DNA of 11,229 bases from Alphaproteobacteria bacterium (GTDB lineage: Bacteria; Pseudomonadota; Alphaproteobacteria; Puniceispirillales; Puniceispirillaceae): the NCBI GenBank assembly GCA_022425565.1, contig JAKMFG010000275.1, positions 1 through 11,229 of the forward strand, written 5' to 3'. This document shows, one piece after another, positions 1 to 5,617 of the stretch. The notes beneath the pieces were generated by a model. The model had not been told where the DNA came from. It worked only from the letters and a program-made list of their open reading frames with translations, and ran no database searches. The position numbers and the translations under genes are program-made. Positions within the stretch are counted from its first letter, which is position 1, and every line of letters starts with the position of its first letter.

Positions 1-581
1 ATATCACCCTTCTCAGTGTGCACGATCCAGCTGCCATCGGGCTGCGCATCGGTCCCGGTCACCGGGCAGAAGCGCTCTATCTCGGCGCCAAGAAGGCGCG
101 CGCCGGCGGCATAGGCGTGGGTGACGCCCGACGGGTCGACATTACCGCCATCGGGCTCAAACATGATGCAGCGCACATCATCGAACTGCGCCAGCGGATG
201 AAGCTCCTTCGCCTCCTCGCGGCTGACCTCATAAAACCCGAGGCCGTAGAATTTGGCTTTCGCCTCCTGAAGGCGCAGCTGATGCTCGCGCTCCTCGGTC
301 TGCGCCAGATAGAGTGATCCTGGCTGGAACACACCGCAGCCCTGCCCGGTTTCAGCCTCGAGCTCCTTGTAAAGATTCATCGTGTAATGCTGGATGCGGG
401 TGATGTTGTTGTTGTCATGCAACCCGTGGATATTGGCAGCCGCGTGCCAGGTCGAACCGCTTGTCAGCTCGTCGCGCTCCAGCAGGATGACGTCGCGCCA
501 GCCAAGCTTTGCCAGGTGATAGAGAATCGAGCAGCCGACAAGCCCGCCCCCGATAACCACTGCCTGCGCATGCGTTCTCAT
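1..581 (-). CDS. FAD-dependent oxidoreductase, dimethylglycine/sarcosine dehydrogenase-like (5' part only)
   Basis: The first 193 codons of a flavoprotein that runs off the left edge of the window. Seen: an N-terminal Rossmann dinucleotide-binding motif (VVIGGGLVGCS, residues 8-18), an acidic end of the second strand (LLERDEL, 33-39), and the motif GSTWHAA (42-48). In dimethylglycine and sarcosine dehydrogenases the histidine of a matching GSTWHAAG motif carries covalently bound FAD, so His46 is the likely FAD attachment site (inference from family knowledge). The following HGLHDNNNI segment and GVFQPGSLYLA also look like this family. Full-length relatives are about 800 residues with a C-terminal GcvT-like folate domain, which would lie outside the window, so an FAD-only oxidase cannot be excluded. 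The expected role is oxidative N-demethylation of methylated glycine-type amines. Start: ATG at 581 with GAGGGGGG nine nt upstream. It is the most downstream gene of the minus-strand block but is separated from it by 187 nt, so it may have its own promoter. Confidence 0.87.
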   Translation of the reverse strand, partial: MRTHAQAVVIGGGLVGCSILYHLAKLGWRDVILLERDELTSGSTWHAAANIHGLHDNNNITRIQHYTMNLYKELEAETGQGCGVFQPGSLYLAQTEEREHQLRLQEAKAKFYGLGFYEVSREEAKELHPLAQFDDVRCIMFEPDGGNVDPSGVTHAYAAGARLLGAEIERFCPVTGTDAQPDGSWIVHTEKGD

Positions 582-646
582 GATTTCACCCCCCTCATCA
601 GGCTGCAAGGTGTCTTGCGCACCCCTTTTATTCGACAGTGCGACCT

Positions 647-652
647 AATATA
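647..652 (-). promoter_or_regulatory. possible -10 element upstream of the flavoprotein gene, with operator-like half-site
   Basis: In the 187-nt gap (582-768) the minus strand reads GGGCGGTATATT (658-647). It contains a TATATT hexamer about 66 nt upstream of the flavoprotein ATG. The same 12 bases occur in the right half of the second TetR operator (5448-5459), where they also overlap a -10 region. No well-spaced -35 is visible; a TTGTCG lies 20 nt upstream, which is too far for a standard promoter. This is a weak call. Nothing else is seen in this gap. Confidence 0.25.
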
Positions 653-768
653 CCGCCCGTTTGGCCCGGGTGCGACAATTGCTGAAGCGGATGCGTCGGC
701 GAAATCCTCAGGCCTGCAGCTGCGACCCGCAGCAATAGGCTGCGACTATGGCCTGCACCCATAAGAAG

Positions 769-942
769 CTAGCGCCGAAAGATCAGTAGCCTGATCAGCC
801 TGAACACAAGGCCGAACAGGATTTGCCGCACAAAGGGATGTCGCGCCACAGCCATGACGCGCGCCCGCAGCCGCGGGGCCAAGCGCAACACCAGCATCGC
901 CGCGGCAATCGCAATCAGCGCAAGGAGCACCATCTTTGCCAT
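769..942 (-). CDS. 57-residue basic membrane miniprotein, unknown function
   Basis: Not recognised as a known family. The product starts MAKMVLLALIAIAAAMLVLR, a clear hydrophobic helix over residues 3-19. A strongly basic stretch follows (LRLAPRLRARV, about 19-29; VARHPFVRQ, 32-40), then a second amphipathic or hydrophobic segment ILFGLVFRLIRLLIFRR that ends in two arginines. The predicted form is a small inner-membrane protein with one or two helices and a very positive net charge (about eleven Arg and one Lys, no acidic residue). Evidence that it is real: ATG at 942 has GGAG nine nt upstream, it begins 38 nt after the stop of the D-lactate dehydrogenase-like gene on the same strand, and it fills an otherwise empty gap. 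Competing longer frames on the opposite strand show no protein-family features. Function is unknown; the context suggests only co-expression with the dehydrogenase. Confidence 0.6.
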   Translation of the reverse strand: MAKMVLLALIAIAAAMLVLRLAPRLRARVMAVARHPFVRQILFGLVFRLIRLLIFRR

Positions 943-980
943 GGACTAGTCTCCAGTCCGAAATTTGGCCGACAGCTAGG

Positions 981-2363
981 TCAATTCACATTCACCATCT
1001 TGCCGGGGTTCATGATGTTCTGCGGATCAACCGCCTTCTTGATCACACCCATCAGCGCATAGGCATCACCATGCTCGGCCTGCATATATTTCTTCTTGCC
1101 GATGCCGACGCCATGTTCGCCAGTCATCGTGCCACCAAGCTCAATCGCCATCAGGTTCAGCGTTTCGGCAAGCGCATTCGCCGCCTGCAGGTCACCCGGC
1201 TCGTCGGGCCGCAGCAGGATGACAAGGTGGAAGTTGCCGTCGCCGACATGGCCGACAATCGGCGCGACAAGTCCGGAGCTGTCGATCTCGACGCGGGCAC
1301 GACGAATGGCGGTGGCAAGCTGGTCGATCGGCACGCAGCAATCGGTGACATATCCCTCGGCCCCGGGGCGGAGCGCCTTGGCAGCGTAATAGGCATCATG
1401 CCGCGCCTTCCACAGGCGATTGCGATCCTCGGTCCTGGTGGCCCATTCAAGGCCTGACCCGCCATGCTCCTCGGCGATGGCTGTGAACAGCTCGACCTGT
1501 TCGGCGACACCGCTCTCGCTGCCATGGAACTCGAGGAACAGATGCGGCGTTTCGGGAAGATTCATATCGGGATTGTAGATGTTCATGCCGCGCATCTGCA
1601 CCTCGTCGAGAAGCTCGATCCGCGCCATCGGCAGTCCCGCCTGCATCGCATCCATCACCGAATCCACCGCGCCGTCGACTGTGTCGAAGGCACAGGTCGC
1701 CGCCAGTATCGCCTCTGGCTGGCCAAACAGGCGTACGGTCACGCGGGTGATCAGGCCGAGCGTTCCCTCCGAACCGACAAACAGATGCGTCAGATCATAT
1801 CCGGCCGAGGATTTGCGCGCCCTTGTGCCGGTCTCGATCACCTGACCGTCCGGCAGCACCACCTCCAGCGCCATGACGTTTTCACGCATCGTGCCGTAGC
1901 GCACGGCATTGGTGCCCGAGGCGCGGGTCGCCGTCATCCCGCCGATTGTGGCATTCGCGCCCGGATCGACGGTGAACATCAGTCCGGTGGCGCGCAATTC
2001 TTCATTCAGCTGTTCTCGCGTCACACCGGGCTCGACCGTCGCCAGAAGATTGCGTTCGTCGATTTCAAGGACCCGGTTCATGCGGCTGAAATCGACACTG
2101 ACACCGCCATTCACCGGAACGACATGACCTTCCAGTGAGGTGCCTATACCGTAAGGGACGATGGGACAGCCGGCACCAGCGCAGATGCGGGCGATGGCGG
2201 CCACCTCCTCGGCACTTTCCGGAAAGGCCACGGCATCGGGAAGCGCCGGCGTGGTATAGGCCTCGTCACGGGCATGAAGCTCACGCACCGACGATCCCGT
2301 CGACAGCCTGTCGCCCAGGAGATCGCGCAGTTTTGCAACCGCCCCGTCAATTGCCGTCGCCAT
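981..2363 (-). CDS. FAD-linked D-lactate / D-2-hydroxyacid dehydrogenase (LDHD/GlcD-type)
   Basis: A 460-residue flavoenzyme of the FAD-linked oxidase (PCMH-fold) family, expected to oxidise D-lactate or a related D-2-hydroxyacid to the 2-oxoacid and pass electrons to the respiratory chain. Seen: an FAD-binding half with PYGIGTSLEG (71-80), VEPGVTREQLN (110-120), VDPGANATIGGM (132-143), ASGTNAVRYGTMREN (148-162) and the signature LFVGSEGTLGLIT (194-206). The C-terminal cap has HVGDGNFH (372-379; His372 and His379) and TGEHGVG (414-420; Glu416, His417), the metal/substrate residues of this family. The order and wording of the motifs match mitochondrial LDHD more closely than the longer glycolate oxidase GlcD, so D-lactate is favoured. 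Start: ATG at 2363 has AGGGG five nt upstream. An in-frame GTG at 2369 preceded by AGGTGGG is a credible alternative that adds two residues. It lies 24 nt after the transporter stop, so it is probably co-transcribed. Confidence 0.93.
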   Translation of the reverse strand: MATAIDGAVAKLRDLLGDRLSTGSSVRELHARDEAYTTPALPDAVAFPESAEEVAAIARICAGAGCPIVPYGIGTSLEGHVVPVNGGVSVDFSRMNRVLEIDERNLLATVEPGVTREQLNEELRATGLMFTVDPGANATIGGMTATRASGTNAVRYGTMRENVMALEVVLPDGQVIETGTRARKSSAGYDLTHLFVGSEGTLGLITRVTVRLFGQPEAILAATCAFDTVDGAVDSVMDAMQAGLPMARIELLDEVQMRGMNIYNPDMNLPETPHLFLEFHGSESGVAEQVELFTAIAEEHGGSGLEWATRTEDRNRLWKARHDAYYAAKALRPGAEGYVTDCCVPIDQLATAIRRARVEIDSSGLVAPIVGHVGDGNFHLVILLRPDEPGDLQAANALAETLNLMAIELGGTMTGEHGVGIGKKKYMQAEHGDAYALMGVIKKAVDPQNIMNPGKMVNVN

Positions 2364-2387
2364 AGTCACCCCTATTTCCCACCTGTT

Positions 2388-3293
2388 TCACATCTGATCC
2401 TGCGCTGCGGCGCGCCTCTGTTCACGCCGCTCTCTTGCCATGATGATCATACCAGCCCCGACAATAAACAGAATACCCGGGAACAGATCGTCGAACGGCG
2501 CTTCGGAAAAGAACAGCCAGCCAAGCGCGAAGGACACCGGTATGCCGAAATACTCGAAGGGCGAGACGCTGCTGGGATCGGCAAGCCGGTAGGCGATCAC
2601 GAGGCACATCACACCAGTGCCGCCGAACGCCCCCATCATCACGATCAGCCCGGCATCGGACGCGCCGGTGATAGCGACAGGATCGAAAAACACCAGCATT
2701 GCCAGCGTTGCCAGGGCACAGGTCATGATCTGCTGGCCAAGCTGGATCGCCGCCGACGGCATATCCAGCGGATACAGCCTGACAAGGATGCTGGACAGCG
2801 CGTAGCAGAAAGCGGCAATCACCGGCAGCACCATATAGGGCGAGAACCCGTCACTGAAGGGCTGCATGATGGTCAGCACACCGGCAAACCCAATGAAGAT
2901 CGCACTCCAGCGCCAGACGCCGACGACATGCCCGAGAAGCGGCACCGAAAGTGCCGTGATGAAAATCGGGCCGCTGAAACCGAGGGCGCCGGCAGTGGCG
3001 AACTCGATCTTCGTCAGCGCGGTGTAAAAGCTGAACTGCGCCACCACGACAGATATTGAACGCAACAGGTTGATTGCGTGAAGCCGCGGCTGGTTCAACC
3101 GTGGCAAGGCGGCAAACTGGCGAGCATGCGCAAGCAGGAGCAGCGCCGGAATCATCCCGAAGAAATTCCGCATCGCGGCTATCTGCAGGATCGGATAGGT
3201 GTCGCCAAGAAGCCGCACGATGATCCCCATCATGTCGAAGGCAATGATACCGAAGAAGATGACGCCGATGGCGAGGATCAGGTTGCGTGGCAC
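2388..3293 (-). CDS. EamA/DMT-superfamily transporter, ten membrane helices
   Basis: A 301-residue inner-membrane carrier of the drug/metabolite transporter superfamily. Two EamA repeats are visible (about residues 8-142 and 154-286), each with five hydrophobic segments. Family-typical features are RSISVVVAQFSFYTAL (78-93) at the end of the first repeat and AYRLADPSSVSPFEYFGIP (234-252) in the second. The C-terminal tail (RERREQRRAAAQ) is positively charged, which fits a cytoplasmic C-terminus. The substrate cannot be read from sequence; relatives move amino acids, nucleotide-like molecules or other small metabolites. The start is GTG at 3293, the only start codon available in this frame, because the in-frame codon series upstream runs directly into the thiolase stop at 3324-3326. 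GGAGGAG lies nine nt upstream. An ATG at 3298 opens only a six-codon out-of-frame reading frame. It sits between the thiolase and D-lactate dehydrogenase-like genes with short gaps, so the three probably share a transcript. Confidence 0.92.
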   Translation of the reverse strand: MPRNLILAIGVIFFGIIAFDMMGIIVRLLGDTYPILQIAAMRNFFGMIPALLLLAHARQFAALPRLNQPRLHAINLLRSISVVVAQFSFYTALTKIEFATAGALGFSGPIFITALSVPLLGHVVGVWRWSAIFIGFAGVLTIMQPFSDGFSPYMVLPVIAAFCYALSSILVRLYPLDMPSAAIQLGQQIMTCALATLAMLVFFDPVAITGASDAGLIVMMGAFGGTGVMCLVIAYRLADPSSVSPFEYFGIPVSFALGWLFFSEAPFDDLFPGILFIVGAGMIIMARERREQRRAAAQDQM

Positions 3294-3323
3294 GACATGT
3301 CTCTCCTCCGTGCCGGCACCCGG

Positions 3324-4526
3324 TCAGTAGATTTCGAACAGGCCGGCAGCACCCATGCCGCCGCCGATGCACATCGACACAACGCCAAGCTTGGCGCCGC
3401 GCCTCTTTCCCTCAATCAGAAGATGGCCCGAAAGGCGCGCACCGGTCATGCCATAAGGATGGCCAACGGCGATCGATCCACCAGAGACGTTGTATGTCTC
3501 AGGGTCGATGCCGAGCCTGTCGCGGCAATAGAGCACCTGCGAGGCAAAGGCCTCGTTCAGCTCCCAGATATCAATGTCGTCCACCGCCAGGCCGTGCTGG
3601 CCAAGGAGTTTCGGAATAGCGAAGACCGGCCCGATTCCCATCTCCTCGGGGTCGCAGCCGGCCACGGCGATGCCACGAAGGCATCCCAGTGGCTGGAGCC
3701 CGCGGCGCGATGCCTCTGCCGCCTCCATGATCACCATGGCCGATGCCCCGTCCGACAGCTGCGAGGCGTTGCCAGCCGTAATGAAGGCGCCTTCAGCAAG
3801 CTGCTGGCCGTCGCGGAAGACCGGCTGCAGCCCGGCCAGCCCTTCGGCCGTCGTCGTCGGGCGCACCCCCTCGTCGGCTTCCAGCGTGACCGCCTTATCG
3901 CTGATCTCGCCTGTTTCCTTGTCCTTGACCTTCATCAAAGAGGGCAGCGGCACAATCTCGGCATCGAACCTGCCGTCGGTCTGGGCGGCCGCGGTCCGGC
4001 GATGGGACTCTGCCGCATATTCATCCTGCGCTTCACGCGACACACCATATCTAGCCGCCACGATCTCGGCTGTTTCGATCATCGACATATACACATCTGG
4101 CCGATGCTCGTTGATCCATGGATCGACGAGGCGGTGCGTATTCATCGTTTCGGTCTGGACCAGCGAGATGGATTCAACGCCGCCACCGACACCCGCATTC
4201 ATCTCGCCCAGTCGGATGCGGTCATTGACGATCGCAAGTGCCATCAGGCCGGAAGAACATTGCCTGTCCACGGTCATGCCCGGGACCGAGGTTGGCAACC
4301 CGGCCCTGATCAGACCCTGGCGCGCGACGTTCAGATGGGTCGAGCCCTGCTGCAGCGCGGCACCCATGACCACATCACCAATCTCCTCGGCAGCGATGCC
4401 GGCGCGTGAAATCGCCTGGCCTATGGCATGGCCTGCCAGCTCCTGAGCCTGCGTGTCATTGAATGCGCCGCGATAGGCCTTGCCGATCGGCGTGCGAGCT
4501 GTGGAAACAATGACGGCATCACGCAT
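3324..4526 (-). CDS. thiolase (acetyl-CoA acetyltransferase / acetyl-CoA C-acyltransferase)
   Basis: A complete 400-residue thiolase, the usual length of the family. It makes or breaks 3-ketoacyl-CoA using CoA and acetyl-CoA in the cytoplasm. All catalytic elements are present: the nucleophilic cysteine in [12 protein letters not shown] (Cys90), NEAFASQ (324-330; Asn324), [17 protein letters not shown] (348-364) with the general-base His356, and the C-terminal [13 protein letters not shown] (386-398) with Cys386. Whether it favours acetoacetyl-CoA (biosynthetic or ketone-body metabolism) or longer 3-ketoacyl-CoA (beta-oxidation) cannot be settled. No FadB-type hydratase/dehydrogenase is next to it, so a FadAB-type pair is not supported. 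Start: ATG at 4526 with GGAG ten nt upstream. It is the first gene of the minus-strand block and faces away from the TetR gene. Confidence 0.95.
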   Translation of the reverse strand: MRDAVIVSTARTPIGKAYRGAFNDTQAQELAGHAIGQAISRAGIAAEEIGDVVMGAALQQGSTHLNVARQGLIRAGLPTSVPGMTVDRQCSSGLMALAIVNDRIRLGEMNAGVGGGVESISLVQTETMNTHRLVDPWINEHRPDVYMSMIETAEIVAARYGVSREAQDEYAAESHRRTAAAQTDGRFDAEIVPLPSLMKVKDKETGEISDKAVTLEADEGVRPTTTAEGLAGLQPVFRDGQQLAEGAFITAGNASQLSDGASAMVIMEAAEASRRGLQPLGCLRGIAVAGCDPEEMGIGPVFAIPKLLGQHGLAVDDIDIWELNEAFASQVLYCRDRLGIDPETYNVSGGSIAVGHPYGMTGARLSGHLLIEGKRRGAKLGVVSMCIGGGMGAAGLFEIY

Positions 4527-4577
4527 GGGACGGTTTCTCCACGTTGAAAGACACGGTAAATTGCTGACCTGAACCTG

Positions 4578-4606
4578 CTGGCCTGTGGCTTCACGCTACA
4601 GGCTGG
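4578..4606 (+). other. long hairpin in the divergent intergenic region
   Basis: On the plus strand, CTGGCCTGTGGC (4578-4589) can pair with GCTACAGGCTGG (4595-4606) across a five-base TTCAC loop. This gives a twelve-pair stem that includes three G-U pairs. On the minus strand the same bases would lie in the thiolase leader about 52 nt before the ATG, with mismatches where the G-U pairs fall. No T-run follows on either side, so it is not a standard terminator. It could be an mRNA structure or a protein-binding palindrome. The rest of 4527-4734 shows only the promoter elements listed separately. Confidence 0.4.
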
Positions 4607-4643
4607 TCATCAACACCGCAATCCGCCTTCGCGCAAACAGCGG

Positions 4644-4673
4644 TTGAACGCAGCGGGATGCATCGCCTATATC
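4644..4673 (+). promoter_or_regulatory. candidate promoter for the TetR gene
   Basis: TTGAAC at 4644-4649 and TATATC at 4668-4673, separated by 18 nt, resemble sigma-70 -35 and -10 boxes. They would start transcription near 4680, giving a leader of about 55 nt before the regulator ATG. No copy of the AAATACCG operator half-site lies here, so there is no visible sign that the regulator controls this promoter directly. Confidence 0.4.
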
Positions 4674-4734
4674 TAGGGCAGCCAGCAGCTTCTTACCAGC
4701 CGCGACAGGCCATGCCTTGCGGCAGGACAGGACC

Positions 4735-5352
4735 ATGACCGACCTTGCTTCGAAATCCATCGGACGTCCGGTGTCCTTTGACCGGACCAGCACCATCGAG
4801 GCTGCCACCAACCTCTATTGGCAGTCGGGCGTAGCCTCCACCTCCTTCAACGAAGTGTCGCGTGTGCTTGGTGTTTCGAAGCCGACCCTGTACCGCTATT
4901 TCGGGGACGAGGACGGACTGGTCAGCGCAGCCATCGAGCATTATGTGAGCCAACGGACCCTTCATGCTGATCTGCTTGGCGCAACAGGCGACATCCGCAC
5001 CGACCTCAACGCCTGGTTCGACAAGCAGATTGATGACCTTTACGAGAAGCATGCGAACGCCTCCATGCCGACAGGCTGTCTGTTGATGGAATGTGTCCAG
5101 CTTGGCAATGCCATCGGCGAGAAAAGCCGGGCCACGGTCCATCAGGCGGTTCAGGGCATTCTCGATATGTTCGAAGAACGGCTGAAAGCCGCCGAGGCCG
5201 CCGGGCAACTGCGTCCGGGAATCGATCTCAACGCCGCTGTACGGCTTGTGGCGGGTCAGACCATCATTGCCAAGAACGTGGTGCTGATTGGCGAGCCGAA
5301 AGAGAACCTAAAACGCATGGTGGCGCTTGCTATTGACGGAATCGCTGCCTGA
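4735..5352 (+). CDS. TetR-family transcriptional regulator
   Basis: A 205-residue one-domain-plus-ligand-pocket regulator of typical TetR length. The DNA-binding helix-turn-helix is clear: TSFNEVSRVLGVSKPTLYRYF (about 37-56), with the family-typical LYRYFG(D/S)K/E-like end and preceding helix TIEAATNLYWQSG. The C-terminal half (about 80-205) is helical and variable, as expected for effector binding and dimerisation. Two cysteines (Cys115 and Cys120, in GCLLMEC) lie at the start of it and could take part in sensing, though that is speculation. Start: ATG at 4735 with AGGACAGG just upstream; an in-frame TTG at 4717 would add six residues but has no better ribosome site. It probably represses the downstream exporter operon, whose promoter carries two palindromes of the right size. 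The ligand is probably the exported compound or a relative (inference from the common TetR-efflux arrangement). It is divergent from the thiolase block, which shows no matching operator. Confidence 0.95.
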   Translation: MTDLASKSIGRPVSFDRTSTIEAATNLYWQSGVASTSFNEVSRVLGVSKPTLYRYFGDEDGLVSAAIEHYVSQRTLHADLLGATGDIRTDLNAWFDKQIDDLYEKHANASMPTGCLLMECVQLGNAIGEKSRATVHQAVQGILDMFEERLKAAEAAGQLRPGIDLNAAVRLVAGQTIIAKNVVLIGEPKENLKRMVALAIDGIAA

Positions 5353-5359
5353 TGCCATC

Positions 5360-5378
5360 TGCCTGATTCCATCGGGCA
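5360..5378 (+). terminator. weak hairpin after the TetR gene, doubtful terminator
   Basis: TGCCTGAT (5360-5367) pairs with ATCGGGCA (5371-5378) over a three-base loop, eight pairs with one G-U, eight nt after the regulator stop. A second small inverted repeat, TCTGGA...TCCAGA, follows at 5384-5401. Neither is followed by a T-run, so any termination would be inefficient and some read-through into the exporter operon is possible. Confidence 0.3.
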
Positions 5379-5409
5379 ACATCTCTGGAATTTCATCCAG
5401 AAGTTGAAT

Positions 5410-5427
5410 AAATACCGATCGGTATTT
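5410..5427. promoter_or_regulatory. operator 1, perfect 18-bp palindrome (likely TetR site)
   Basis: AAATACCGATCGGTATTT is a perfect 18-bp inverted repeat, the size bound by TetR-type dimers. It lies 58 nt after the regulator stop and seven nt before the -35 box of the exporter promoter. A near copy lies downstream with its centre 31 bp away (three helical turns). Confidence 0.8.
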
Positions 5428-5433
5428 TTATAA

Positions 5434-5461
5434 TTGACATAAATACCGGGCGGTATATTTT
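5434..5461 (+). promoter_or_regulatory. promoter of the RND-LolA / beta-barrel operon
   Basis: A consensus -35 TTGACA (5434-5439) is followed after 16 nt by TATTTT (5456-5461), a -10-like hexamer; TATATT at 5454-5459 is an alternative with a short 14-nt spacer. Operator 2 fills the spacer and touches the -10, and operator 1 lies just upstream of the -35. A bound TetR dimer would therefore block RNA polymerase directly. Start of transcription is expected near 5468, leaving about 150 nt of leader. Confidence 0.7.
5441..5458. promoter_or_regulatory. operator 2, near-palindrome inside the promoter
   Basis: AAATACCGGGCGGTATAT matches operator 1 at 15 of 18 positions (the two central bases and one near the right end differ) and keeps the core TACCG-two bases-CGGTA. 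It sits between the -35 and -10 boxes. Including flanks, the two sites share ATAAATACCG..CGGTAT.TTTT as a direct repeat with a 31-bp period, so both would be on the same DNA face. Confidence 0.75.
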
Positions 5462-5483
5462 TCGCTGGAACGAAACCTGTAGT

Positions 5484-5574
5484 GCCCGGCTGTTACAAAG
5501 CTGACACAAAACATTGTTACCTTAGAGGCAGGGCTCGTTGCGCCCGGCTTATCTATCCGGGCCTATCTATCCGG
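5484..5574 (+). repeat. short repeats and GC hairpin in the operon leader
   Basis: GCCCGGCT occurs at 5484-5491 and again at 5542-5549. TATCTATCCGG occurs at 5550-5560 and at 5564-5574 with a 14-nt period. GCCCGG (5542-5547) can pair with CCGGGC (5557-5562) over a nine-nt loop, and the upstream copy at 5484-5489 could compete for the same partner. This is in the predicted 5' untranslated leader of the exporter mRNA. No known riboswitch fold is recognised. Confidence 0.4.
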
Positions 5575-5617
5575 TCTGACTTTATGGCCACATGGCACCC
5601 CATCTGGAGAGGGACTT

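Noticed and set aside
823..1457. Overlapping plus-strand frames across the miniprotein and the 3' end of the dehydrogenase gene
   Set aside because: They have no ribosome site or recognisable domain and overlap the better supported minus-strand genes.
3078..4409. 443-codon open frame on the plus strand opposite the thiolase
   Set aside because: It is antisense to a thiolase with all catalytic motifs. The translation shows no family motif and is rich in His/Arg/Gln as expected of a GC-rich shadow frame.
5410..5458. The two palindromes as a CRISPR-like or attachment-site repeat
   Set aside because: There are only two copies, they are perfect or near-perfect palindromes, and they overlap promoter boxes. 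Operators explain them better, and no integrase or Cas gene is present.
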